Program-made: the position numbers and the translations under genes
In this document: positions 49,845 through 57,704 of the stretch, piece by piece
Layout: each line of letters starts with the position of its first letter
How positions within the stretch are numbered: position 1 is the stretch's first letter
The notes under the pieces: model-generated
Database searches by the model: none
Told to the model about the DNA's origin: nothing
What the model saw: the letters and a program-made list of their open reading frames with translations, nothing else
Origin: JAAZPG01 sp012797375
GTDB lineage: Bacteria > Acidobacteriota > Aminicenantia > Aminicenantales > UBA4085
Assembly (NCBI GenBank): GCA_937868205.1
Contig: CALMMC010000149.1
Location: 1-61,037, forward strand
Length of the DNA: 61,037 nt
Reading direction: 5' to 3'

Positions 49845-52175
49845 ATGATTTCCGACAAAGCCAACCGCATCGGCTCCTCGCCGACGTTCAAGGTCAGCGC
49901 CAAAGCCAAGGCGATGAAAGCCGAAGGCCTCGACGTCGTTGACCTGAGCATCGGCGAGCCCGATTTTCCGACCTCCGAATCCGTCAAGGCCGCGGGAATC
50001 AAGGCGATTCAGGATAACTACACCAAGTACACGGAAAACGAGGGCTCTCCGGCCCTCAAGCAAGCCATCATCGGCCGGCTGAAAGAAGATTACGGCCTGA
50101 CCTACGCTCCCAACGAGGTCATCGCCAACTGCGGAGCGAAAAGCTCGCTGTTCCTCGCCTTCCAAGCCCTGATCAACGACGACGAGGAAGTCATCATCCC
50201 CGCCCCGTACTGGGTTTCCTATCCCCATCTCGTGAATTTGGCCAAGGGGAAGCCTGTTTTCGTTCCCACAAAGGAGGAAAACGGCTTTATCCTGACGGCC
50301 GAGGAGCTCAAGGCCCGCATTACGCCGGCGACCAAGGCGCTGCTTCTCAATTCCCCGTCGAATCCCACGGGGGCGGCTTATACTCTCGCCCAGCTTGAAG
50401 CCCTGGCCGAGGTCATCCGCGGGGAGGATCTCTGCGTCGTTTCCGACGAAATCTACTCCTGCCTCGTCTATGACGGATTTAAATACCGAAGCATCGCCTC
50501 CCTTGGGGACGACCTCAAGAAAAAAACGGTCGTGATCAACGGTGTTTCCAAAGCCTATGCCATGACCGGCTGGCGGATCGGATACGCCGCCGGGCCGGCT
50601 CCCTTGATCGCGGCCATGAGCCGCATTCAAAGCCACGCCACTTCACATCCCGCGTCCATCTCCCAGCGGGCCAGCGTCGAGGCCTTAGCCGGATCCCAAG
50701 CCGACGTCGCCCGGATGCGGGCCGAGTTCGAGCGCCGGCGCAACTACTCCCTGATGAAGCTCCGAACCATCCCCGGCGTCTCCTGTTTCGAGCCTCAGGG
50801 CGCTTTTTATCTTTTTCCGAACGTCCGGTCGTTTTACGATCTGGAATTCAACGGGACGCCCATCCGCAACTCCTACGGGATGGCGTATTATCTCCTGCGG
50901 GAAGCCCAAGTGGCGATCGTTCCCGGCGACGCGTTCGGAGCCGACGATCATATCCGGATTTCCTACGCCACGTCCCTGGAGAACCTGGAAAAGGGACTCA
51001 ACCGGATCGCCGAGGCCTTGGCCCGGCTCAAGCCGGCCCGCAAAGCCAAGCGCGTCGCCTTGAACAACGTCGTCACCCGGGTGCGCGGGCCGGTTCCGGT
51101 CGATCCCCGCCTGCCGCTGAATCAACGGGACGGCCTGACGGCCGAGACGGAAGCCCGGCTGGCCGCCGATGTTCTCTTCGAATGGAACGCGGCCGTCGCC
51201 GGAGTCATTCTCCGCCTGAAGACCAACCTCCGCCACGTTTACGAGATGTGGGTGGAAAACTGGACGCCGGCCCCCGCGGAGGCCGGCATCGAGCCGCACG
51301 GCGTCTTGTACGCAGTCGACGGCTTGGCCGGCCGAGATCCCCGGGCCTTCTTCAACACCGAAACGAAGACCGGGGTCGTCGTCAACTGCGATTCCTATGC
51401 TCCCGTCCGAAGCCTGGCCCTGGGCCTGGCCGGCGACGTGGCCGGACGCCACTTCGGCTCCTGCCTGATCCGGGGAATGGCGGTCGACCGGGAGGGCGGC
51501 GGAGTGATTCTCGTCGGCCCGGCCGGAACAAAGAAAACGGATCTTTTCTTCAGCCTTCTCCGGGATCCCCGCTTCCGCTTCGTATCCGCCGACATGATTT
51601 CGGCCAGGCCGGCCGGCAAGGCGGTTCAGGCCGAGGCGATCGAGCGCAAGGCCTGGCTGCCGACGAACACGGTCGAGCTGTTCGGGCGCCTGGCCCGACT
51701 CTTCGACCGGAGCAAGTGCGAAAACGTCGTCATCCGGAAGGAAGACTGCCCCAATGCCGAATGCCTCCGGGCCGAGGATTGCCGGCTCGACCGGGGCGGG
51801 CCGTTCTGCTACAAGGCGGCCAAGGACGCCCGCGCCCTGCTGGATCCTTCCTGGCTCGGTCCGGGGGCGGCCGTCCGCCGGACGCAGCTCCGTTGGCTGT
51901 TTGTCCTCCGAAACGACTCGGTCTCGCCGGCGCTCGAGGAGTTGAATCCCGAGGATGCCCTCCGGATTCTTGAAAGGGGAGAAACGCCGGGGATCAAGAA
52001 ATCGGCTGCGGCCGTCCCCAAGCCGTTTTTCAACGCGTCTTTTCTTGCCTCGACGGAGGAGCGGATCGAGATCGAAAAGGATCTCTTCCGCCGTCTCCTT
52101 CCGAATCTCCGAACATTTCTCTTCAACTCCGGGGCGGCCGGCGTGGACAAGATCAAGGAGACGATCGGCGGGTAA
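49845..52175 (+). CDS. Aspartate aminotransferase fused to an HPrK/PEPCK-like P-loop domain
   Basis: One uninterrupted 776-codon frame. Residues 1-400 are a class-I aminotransferase: LSIGEPDFPTSE, NSPSNPTG, SDEIYSCLVYDG and the PLP lysine K236 in NGVSKAYAMTGWRIGY. Residues about 420-776 are a second domain with FFNTETKTGVVVNCDSYAP, then a P-loop GPAGTKKT (558-565) and a following VSADMI, an order reminiscent of HPr kinase and PEP carboxykinase. A cysteine cluster C635, C640, C646, C655 lies beyond it. Family aminotransferases have about 400 residues, so the extension nearly doubles the length. The role of the second domain is unknown. Confidence 0.85.
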   Translation: MISDKANRIGSSPTFKVSAKAKAMKAEGLDVVDLSIGEPDFPTSESVKAAGIKAIQDNYTKYTENEGSPALKQAIIGRLKEDYGLTYAPNEVIANCGAKSSLFLAFQALINDDEEVIIPAPYWVSYPHLVNLAKGKPVFVPTKEENGFILTAEELKARITPATKALLLNSPSNPTGAAYTLAQLEALAEVIRGEDLCVVSDEIYSCLVYDGFKYRSIASLGDDLKKKTVVINGVSKAYAMTGWRIGYAAGPAPLIAAMSRIQSHATSHPASISQRASVEALAGSQADVARMRAEFERRRNYSLMKLRTIPGVSCFEPQGAFYLFPNVRSFYDLEFNGTPIRNSYGMAYYLLREAQVAIVPGDAFGADDHIRISYATSLENLEKGLNRIAEALARLKPARKAKRVALNNVVTRVRGPVPVDPRLPLNQRDGLTAETEARLAADVLFEWNAAVAGVILRLKTNLRHVYEMWVENWTPAPAEAGIEPHGVLYAVDGLAGRDPRAFFNTETKTGVVVNCDSYAPVRSLALGLAGDVAGRHFGSCLIRGMAVDREGGGVILVGPAGTKKTDLFFSLLRDPRFRFVSADMISARPAGKAVQAEAIERKAWLPTNTVELFGRLARLFDRSKCENVVIRKEDCPNAECLRAEDCRLDRGGPFCYKAAKDARALLDPSWLGPGAAVRRTQLRWLFVLRNDSVSPALEELNPEDALRILERGETPGIKKSAAAVPKPFFNASFLASTEERIEIEKDLFRRLLPNLRTFLFNSGAAGVDKIKETIGG

Positions 52176-52203
52176 GACGGATTCCGGCCGGACGGACCGG
52201 GCC

Positions 52204-52773
52204 TCAAGAAGACGGATACATCCTCTCTTCGATTTCTCCGGCCAGGACATGCAAAAGGAAGAGGTGGATCTCCTGGATCCGCGGGGTTTCGGTCGAGGGA
52301 ACGTCCAGGAGAAGGTCGGCCAGGGGGGCGCTCTTGCCGCCGCCCCGGCCCGTCAGGACGATCGTCAGCAAGCCCTGCTCCTTGGCCGTTTTCAAGGCGG
52401 TCAAAACATTGGGGGAGTTGCCGCTCGTCGTCAAGGCCAGGACGATGTCGCCCGGATCGCCGAGGGCCTCGATCTGGCGGCTGAACACGGCCTCGTAGGA
52501 GACGTCGTTCCCGATGCAGGTCAGGACCGAGGTGTCCGTCGAGAGCGTCACGGCCCGCAGGGCCGGCCGGGGCTTGAGGAATTTGTTGACGAGCTCGGCG
52601 ACGAAATGCTGGGCCTCGGCCGCGCTTCCGCCGTTGCCGAAGGCGAGGATTTTCCGGCCTTTTTTCAAAGCACTGACGCAGGCCTCGATCGCTCCGGCGA
52701 ACGTCTCCCCCCGGGCGACGAAAAATTCGTCGAGCATCCGGCTCCAATCTTGAGCGATGCGTTGATGGTCCAT
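52204..52773 (-). CDS. gmhA: Phosphoheptose isomerase GmhA-like (SIS domain)
   Basis: A 189-residue SIS-domain protein that in the family converts sedoheptulose-7-phosphate to D-glycero-heptose-7-phosphate for LPS core. Signatures: LAFGNGGSAAEAQHFVAELV, ALTTSGNSPNVLTALKTAKEQGL and PRIQEIHLFLLHVLAGEIEE. GAAGGAGGAG lies upstream of the ATG. It follows plsC by 14 bases in the same direction. A DiaA-type SIS protein is the main alternative, but the LPS gene content favours GmhA. Confidence 0.9.
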   Translation of the reverse strand: MDHQRIAQDWSRMLDEFFVARGETFAGAIEACVSALKKGRKILAFGNGGSAAEAQHFVAELVNKFLKPRPALRAVTLSTDTSVLTCIGNDVSYEAVFSRQIEALGDPGDIVLALTTSGNSPNVLTALKTAKEQGLLTIVLTGRGGGKSAPLADLLLDVPSTETPRIQEIHLFLLHVLAGEIEERMYPSS

Positions 52774-52787
52774 GACTCTCCTCCTTC

Positions 52788-53489
52788 TCAGGCCGGAAAA
52801 GACGACAGCCTTTCCCGGACGGCGCTCATCCAGGCTTCGAAGTCGCTCGATCCCGGCTCGGGATCGGCGACCGGCGGATGGAAAAAGACCCGGATCGAGC
52901 CCTTTCCCGGCACCAATCTCCCTTTCGGCATGATTTCAAACGTTCCCTCGATCGAAACCGGCGCGATTGGAACGCCCGCTTCTCGGGCCAAGAAAAATCC
53001 GCCCCGGCGGAGCGTCTGAAGACGGCCGTCCAGGCTCCGGGTTCCCTCGGGAAAGATCAGAAAGGAACATCCTTTCTCCTTTATGGCGGCCGCGGCCCGG
53101 CTGACGGCCGCCCGGCCGCCTTGGGTTCCGCTCCGGTCGACCGGGATGAATCCGATGATTTTCATCGCCAATCCGACGACGGGGATGCGGAAAAGAGACG
53201 TCTTCATGATGACCCTGACGGGTCCCCGAATCAACCGGAAAAGAAGCGGTCCGTCTAAAAGGCTGACGTGATTGGACATGTAGACGAACGGTCCGTCTTC
53301 CGATTCAGGAACCCGGCCGAAAACGTCGACCCGGAGGCCGAGGACGGCCCGGCTCGCTCCCATGGCCCACTTTCCGATGCGGACCAAGGTTTCTCGAAGA
53401 CCGAGCCCGGCGGCGAAAAGAAGCCCGGGAATGAGACAAAGGATGATCCCGGCATAAAAAAGAAGAAGAACGGCCGTCCGGATAATCAT
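52788..53489 (-). CDS. plsC: 1-acyl-sn-glycerol-3-phosphate acyltransferase (PlsC family)
   Basis: A 233-residue membrane acyltransferase of phospholipid synthesis. An N-terminal hydrophobic helix (VLLLFYAGIILCLIPGLLFAAG) precedes motif I NHVSLLDGP (NHxxxxD), motif III FPEGTRS and the late VPIAPVSIEGT. The start at 53489 is supported by a perfect TATAAT only eight bases upstream, implying a leaderless mRNA, and no ribosome-binding site. The gene lies 54 bases downstream of the first pilin gene but probably has its own promoter. Confidence 0.9.
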   Translation of the reverse strand: MIIRTAVLLLFYAGIILCLIPGLLFAAGLGLRETLVRIGKWAMGASRAVLGLRVDVFGRVPESEDGPFVYMSNHVSLLDGPLLFRLIRGPVRVIMKTSLFRIPVVGLAMKIIGFIPVDRSGTQGGRAAVSRAAAAIKEKGCSFLIFPEGTRSLDGRLQTLRRGGFFLAREAGVPIAPVSIEGTFEIMPKGRLVPGKGSIRVFFHPPVADPEPGSSDFEAWMSAVRERLSSFPA

Positions 53490-53496
53490 CGGGCCG

Positions 53497-53502
53497 ATTA
53501 TA
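53497..53502 (-). promoter_or_regulatory. -10 element of plsC (leaderless)
   Basis: TATAAT on the minus strand at 53502-53497; transcription would start at about 53490, one base before the plsC ATG. The -35 region (TTTTCT near 53525-53520) is weak. Confidence 0.5.
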
Positions 53503-53543
53503 CCCCAATCCGCGGGGCGAGAAAAAAAGAGAGCGGAGGAAAA

Positions 53544-54068
53544 TCAGGTGCCGACGGCCCCGGCCCGAGGGCCGCGGATGAACGCGCCGTTGAAGTTGAT
53601 CAGGTCCTTGTCGAAGTCGGCCGCCGCGCCGATGGAGTACAAGCCGCTGTCGGGCGTGGCCGGATTATAGGTCCAGGATTCGAGGGTCTTGTCGCGGCCG
53701 TAGGAAATGACCAAGAAATCATCCGCCCCGGGGGCGGAGATTCCGTATTGGGTGCAGTTATCCCCCGTGAAAATCATGAACGGCTGGCCCCACTGATCCA
53801 TGTTGGGGAGGACCTTGAGATAAAACGGTGATAGCGCCGTGTTGACCGCGATTTCGATCGAGCCGTTGGCCGGGGGCGGAAACGTCTTGTCCGAGATGAA
53901 GCCGGCGATGGCCGTGGCGATCGCGCTGATGTCTTTCTGCGTTCCCCGGACCTTGGCTTTCTGAAGGGCGGTCATGGCATTGGGTATGAGAAGGGCGGCC
54001 AGGATGCCGATGATCGCGACAACGATCAGAAGTTCGATCAGGGTGAAACCTTTTCTTGCCTCGGCCAT
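53544..54068 (-). CDS. Type IV pilin / GspG-like pseudopilin (copy 1)
   Basis: A 174-residue prepilin. The leader MAEARKG is cut before Phe-8 in the class-III motif KGFTLIEL, followed by the hydrophobic helix LLIVVAIIGILAALLIPNAM. The C-terminal part has DQWGQPFMIFTG and a conserved end DKDLINFNGAFIRGPRAGA. It is very close to the neighbour at 54246. Length is near GspG, but the adjoining pilBTC and pilSR genes favour a structural type IV pilin or a GspG-like subunit of that machine. AGGAGATTATC precedes the ATG; a sigma-54 promoter lies at 54133-54149. Confidence 0.88.
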   Translation of the reverse strand: MAEARKGFTLIELLIVVAIIGILAALLIPNAMTALQKAKVRGTQKDISAIATAIAGFISDKTFPPPANGSIEIAVNTALSPFYLKVLPNMDQWGQPFMIFTGDNCTQYGISAPGADDFLVISYGRDKTLESWTYNPATPDSGLYSIGAAADFDKDLINFNGAFIRGPRAGAVGT

Positions 54069-54132
54069 GATAATCTCCTCGTTCGTCCTTAAAACGGGAT
54101 TCGACCCGGATTTTTCGTTTCATTTGATTCTT

Positions 54133-54149
54133 AGCAAAATCCGTGCCAG
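54133..54149 (-). promoter_or_regulatory. Sigma-54 promoter of pilin copy 1
   Basis: On the minus strand CTGGCACGGATTTTGCT (54149-54133): GG at 54147-54146 and GC at 54135-54134 with exactly 10 bases between, matching the -24/-12 consensus TGGCACG-N4-TTGC. Predicted start near 54122, about 54 bases before the ATG. Confidence 0.85.
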
Positions 54150-54170
54150 CGGCCGCCCGGGCGAAGGAAG

Positions 54171-54220
54171 GGAAAAAAGAGAGAGAGAAGGAAAGCGGCG
54201 CGGGGAACTCCCCGCGCCGC
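54171..54220 (-). terminator. Rho-independent-type terminator after pilin copy 2
   Basis: A perfect 11-bp stem GCGGCGCGGGG/CCCCGCGCCGC (54195-54205 and 54210-54220) with a 4-base loop, located 25 bases after the stop of pilin copy 2. On the minus strand it is followed by a pyrimidine-rich tract with TTTTTT (54173-54178). It separates the two pilin transcripts. Confidence 0.65.
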
Positions 54221-54245
54221 CTCAACGATTCCGAACGAATGAGAA

Positions 54246-54773
54246 TTAAGAGCCGGTCGCGCCCGCCCGCGGTCCGCGGATGAACGCGCCGTTGTAGTTG
54301 ATCAGGTCCTTGTCGAAGTCAGCCGTGGCTCCGATCGAATACAAGCCGGCATCGGGCGTGGTATCGTTATACGTCCAGCCCTCGATGGTTTTGTCCCGGC
54401 CGTAAGAGGCGACCAGGAAATCGTCCACGGCGGCGGAAGAGATGCCGTACTGGCCGCTGACGTTGGTCCCGGTGTAAATCATGAACGCCTGACCCCACTG
54501 GTCCGTCTCCGGCAGAACCTTCAAATACAGGGGAGACAGCGACGTTTTCACGGTGGAGTCCATCGCCCCGTTGGCGGTGAAGGGGACAGCCTTGTCCGTG
54601 ATGTAGTCGGCGATGCCGGTGGCGATCGAGTTGATGTCCTTCTGCGTCCCGCGGACTTTGGCCTTCTGAAGGGCCGTCATCGCGTTGGGGATGAGGAGGG
54701 CCGCCAGGATGCCGATGATCGCCACGACGATCAACAGCTCGATCAGGGTGAACCCTTTCCGATTCTTGAACAT
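54246..54773 (-). CDS. Type IV pilin / GspG-like pseudopilin (copy 2)
   Basis: A 175-residue prepilin, leader MFKNRKG then FTLIEL. Its first 40 mature residues are essentially identical to copy 1 and most of the C-terminal domain aligns without gaps (DQWGQAFMIYTG; DKDLINYNGAFIRGPRAGA), so the two are a recent tandem duplicate. Differences cluster in the middle (NTALSPFYL versus KTSLSPLYL; NCTQ versus NVSGQ). AGGAGG precedes the ATG at 54773; an upstream extension is not pilin-like. Its sigma-54 promoter is at 54847-54863. Confidence 0.9.
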   Translation of the reverse strand: MFKNRKGFTLIELLIVVAIIGILAALLIPNAMTALQKAKVRGTQKDINSIATGIADYITDKAVPFTANGAMDSTVKTSLSPLYLKVLPETDQWGQAFMIYTGTNVSGQYGISSAAVDDFLVASYGRDKTIEGWTYNDTTPDAGLYSIGATADFDKDLINYNGAFIRGPRAGATGS

Positions 54774-54846
54774 TGAAACCTCCTGCTTCCTGGCGGTTTT
54801 TCGAAGCCGCCGGAATTCGAAAAATTTTTCTTTGCATAATATTATC

Positions 54847-54863
54847 AGCAAAATGCATGCCAA
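54847..54863 (-). promoter_or_regulatory. Sigma-54 promoter of pilin copy 2
   Basis: On the minus strand TTGGCATGCATTTTGCT (54863-54847): GG at 54861-54860 and GC at 54849-54848 separated by 10 bases. Predicted start near 54836, giving a 63-base leader. The surrounding 54774-54960 is AT-rich. Confidence 0.85.
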
Positions 54864-54933
54864 TAATGCGTAGATTCTAAATATATGAATATAAATAATA
54901 TATGTCACAAAGGAAATGAAAAAAGACGGAATA

Positions 54934-54950
54934 TTGACATTATTTGTCAA
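54934..54950. promoter_or_regulatory. Candidate activator-binding site for the pilin promoter
   Basis: Perfect inverted repeat TTGACA-TTATT-TGTCAA, centred about 106 bases upstream of the predicted pilin-2 start, a typical place for an NtrC-family upstream activating site. Further TGTC words occur at 54903-54906 and 54957-54960; TGTC repeats are bound by PilR in Pseudomonas. Confidence 0.5.
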
Positions 54951-55025
54951 CGAAGTGTCGTTTATTGCCCCGCTCCTCCCCCCGTTCCCTGTCAAGAAGC
55001 CCGTAGGCTTTGCTTGCGTTTTCCT

Positions 55026-56408
55026 CTATTCCGCGGCGCCCGGCCTTCTGATTTGATATTTTTTCATCAAGTAGCGAAGAGACCGGTAGCTGACGCCTAA
55101 AAGCTCCGCCATCCGGCGCATGTTGCCGGCGGCTTTTTCGCTCGCTTCCTTGAGATAAGCTTGGGCCACTTGATCCAGGTGGGCTTCGAGATCGAAACCG
55201 GGCAAAAGAACCGGCGCCCCTCCCACCGGCGCCCGTCCGGCTTCGACGACATCGTCCGGGAGACTCTCCGCCGTGATCGTTTCCCGCTCCTCGACCGCGC
55301 AAAGCCTCTCGATGATGTTTTCCAGCTCGCGGACGTTTCCCGGCCAGGAGTACTTCGTCAAGGCGGTGGTGACTTCGGGAGTCAAGCGCTTGATTTTCCG
55401 GCCCATCCGCTCGCAATGCTTCCGAAGGAAATGCTGGATCAGCAGGGGGATGTCATCGGGCCTTCGACGGAGGGGCGGCATGTCGACGGAGATGACGTTC
55501 AGGCGGTAGAAGAGCTCCTCGCGGAATTTCCCCTCTTCGATCCGCTTGCGGAGATTCTGGTTCGTCGCGGCGATGATCCGGACGTTCACCGGGATTTCCT
55601 CGTTTCCCCCGACCCGGCGGATCATCCGCTCCTGGAGGACGCGGAAAAGCTTGACCTGGGTCCAGGGCGACGTCTCCCCGACTTCGTCGAGGAAAATCGT
55701 CCCGGCATGGGCCGTTTCAAACATCCCCTTCTTGTCCGAGATCGCCCCGGTGAAGGATCCTTTCACGTGCCCGAAAAGCTCGCTTTCCAGGAGATTTTCC
55801 GGCAGCGCCGCGCAGTTGATCGAAACAAAGGCCCGATCGCGCCGCCGGCTGTTGGCGTGGATCGCCCGGGCGGCCAGCTCCTTCCCTGTCCCGCTCTCCC
55901 CGGTGATCAAGACCGTGGAATCCGTGGCCGCCACTTTTTCGATCAGGGTGAAGACCTCCTGCATCGGCCGGCTCTTGCCGATCATGTTCTCGAAGCTCGT
56001 CTCCTCCCGGAGCGCCTGCTTGAGAATCTTGTTCTCCTCGAGGAGCCGGCGGTGCTCGAGGCCGTTGGCCACGAGGACCTTGATCTCCTCGATGTCGAAG
56101 GGCTTCATGATGTAATCCATGGCGCCCAGCCGCAGGGCTTCGACGGCTTGCTTGACGCTGGCGTAGGCCGTGATCATGATGACCGGAACGGTGGGCTTTT
56201 CCGCCTTGACCCGCCGGAGAACCTCCATTCCATCGACCTGCGGCATCTTGATGTCGCTGATCACCAAGTCGAATTCCTTCTGCTCGATGTCCTCGTAAAT
56301 GCTGGGCGTTCCGGGATTGACGAGGACGGCGTATCCTTCCTTCTTGAGGATGACGCTCAGCAGCTCCAGGATCGAGCGTTCGTCGTCGACGATCAGGATC
56401 GTGTTCAT
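55026..56408 (-). CDS. pilR: Sigma-54-dependent response regulator, PilR/NtrC-like
   Basis: A 460-residue activator. The receiver domain has phospho-acceptor Asp-52 (SDIKMP). The AAA+ domain has Walker A GESGTGKE (170-177), Walker B GTIFLDEVGE and the sigma-54 contact loop GSFTGA (217-222), with Ser in place of the usual Ala of GAFTGA. A Fis-type HTH ends the protein (NMRRMAELLGVSYRSLRYLMKKY). The ATG at 56408 overlaps the pilS stop. Adjacent sigma-54 pilin promoters are its obvious targets. Confidence 0.93.
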   Translation of the reverse strand: MNTILIVDDERSILELLSVILKKEGYAVLVNPGTPSIYEDIEQKEFDLVISDIKMPQVDGMEVLRRVKAEKPTVPVIMITAYASVKQAVEALRLGAMDYIMKPFDIEEIKVLVANGLEHRRLLEENKILKQALREETSFENMIGKSRPMQEVFTLIEKVAATDSTVLITGESGTGKELAARAIHANSRRRDRAFVSINCAALPENLLESELFGHVKGSFTGAISDKKGMFETAHAGTIFLDEVGETSPWTQVKLFRVLQERMIRRVGGNEEIPVNVRIIAATNQNLRKRIEEGKFREELFYRLNVISVDMPPLRRRPDDIPLLIQHFLRKHCERMGRKIKRLTPEVTTALTKYSWPGNVRELENIIERLCAVEERETITAESLPDDVVEAGRAPVGGAPVLLPGFDLEAHLDQVAQAYLKEASEKAAGNMRRMAELLGVSYRSLRYLMKKYQIRRPGAAE

Positions 56409-57697
56409 CGGCAATCCGCGGCCCCGGAGTTGCCCTTCGCGCCGAATTCACGGTAGGGCAGAATGATCTTGATGTCCGTTCCGACGTTGGGCTCGGATTG
56501 GACCTGGATCTTGCCGGCGTAGCTCTCGATGATCTGCCGGACGACGGACATGCCCAGGCCGCGGCCGCCCTCGAACCGCGTGTAAAACGGCTCGAACATG
56601 CGGGCTTTTTCCGCGGCCGTCATGCCCCGCCCCGTATCGACGATCCGGATGGCCAGGGCGTTTTTGTCCGGACGGAAAAAATCGATCGACAGCCCCCCCC
56701 CGTCGGGCATCGCCTTGAGGGCGTTTCCGAGGAGATTCCAGAAAACCTGCTTGAATTGCCCGGGACTGCCGAAATACAAGAACGGCGAGGCTTCGTAATT
56801 CCCCCCGACGGCGATCCGGTCGGACATTTCTCCGCTCATCCGGAGCATCGTCAGGGTCTCGACCAACGGATCGGCCAGCCGGAACACCGAGTACGTCTGC
56901 TTTCCCGGGCTGGCCAGGCAGAGAAACTGCTCGATGGACTGGGAGACGCGGTGCGATTCCTTGACCACGATATCCATCAAGCGGGCTTGTTCCCCGCCGA
57001 GATCCAAGTCGTTCTGCAAAACCTGGACCGCCCCGGAAATCGCCGCCAGCGGATTCCGGATCTCGTGGGCGATGAACGCCGAAGCCCGCCCGGCCGCCGC
57101 GTCCCGCTCCCGGATGTTGATTTCCTGCTGGGCCGCGTCCAGCTCGGCCCGCGTTTTTTGGAGGCTCGAGGACAGTTTGGCGATCAAGACGGCGATGACG
57201 CCGAACAGCCCCCAGGCCATGAACACCGTGTAGAGCACCTGGCCGATCTCGATTTCCGCTCCCTGGTCGGGCCGGAAATAGAGAATCCAGCCGTACGCCA
57301 GGCTGTCGGCAACGGCCCCGAAAACGATCGCTGAAAAGGCCGCGGTCATCAAGGCCGCCCGGCCTCCCAGGACCAAGCCGGCGGCGATGATCGCGAAGAC
57401 ATAGAGAAAATAAAGCTGGCCGCCGACGCCCCCCGAGATATAGACCAGTCCGGTGATGACCGCGAGGTCGATCAGGATCTGGGCGTAGGCTTGGGCCCGG
57501 TAGCGCGTGTTGAACAGAAGCAGCAGGAAAAACACGAGACCCGTGGCGTACTCGGTCACGATCAGGAAATAGAACGGGGACAGCGGCAAAAAAGAGGCCG
57601 TGGCCAGCTGAATCACGACCGCCGCGACGAACAGCGACGTGATCACGACGAGCCGCCAGATGAGAAGCCAGCGGACGTTGGACTTGAGGGTCCTCAT
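56405..57697 (-). CDS. pilS: Sensor histidine kinase, PilS-like
   Basis: A 430-residue membrane kinase. Five or six N-terminal helices (about 12-175) resemble the PilS sensor region, which in Pseudomonas senses pilin in the membrane. A short coiled coil follows, then the H box FIAHEIRNPLAAI (His-211), the N box VFWNLLGNALKAM, G boxes DTGRGM and GRGLGMSVV. It is translationally coupled to pilR (ATGA) and lies 7 bases after pilC. Confidence 0.92.
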   Translation of the reverse strand: MRTLKSNVRWLLIWRLVVITSLFVAAVVIQLATASFLPLSPFYFLIVTEYATGLVFFLLLLFNTRYRAQAYAQILIDLAVITGLVYISGGVGGQLYFLYVFAIIAAGLVLGGRAALMTAAFSAIVFGAVADSLAYGWILYFRPDQGAEIEIGQVLYTVFMAWGLFGVIAVLIAKLSSSLQKTRAELDAAQQEINIRERDAAAGRASAFIAHEIRNPLAAISGAVQVLQNDLDLGGEQARLMDIVVKESHRVSQSIEQFLCLASPGKQTYSVFRLADPLVETLTMLRMSGEMSDRIAVGGNYEASPFLYFGSPGQFKQVFWNLLGNALKAMPDGGGLSIDFFRPDKNALAIRIVDTGRGMTAAEKARMFEPFYTRFEGGRGLGMSVVRQIIESYAGKIQVQSEPNVGTDIKIILPYREFGAKGNSGAADCR

Positions 57698-57704
57698 CGC
57701 CGGA

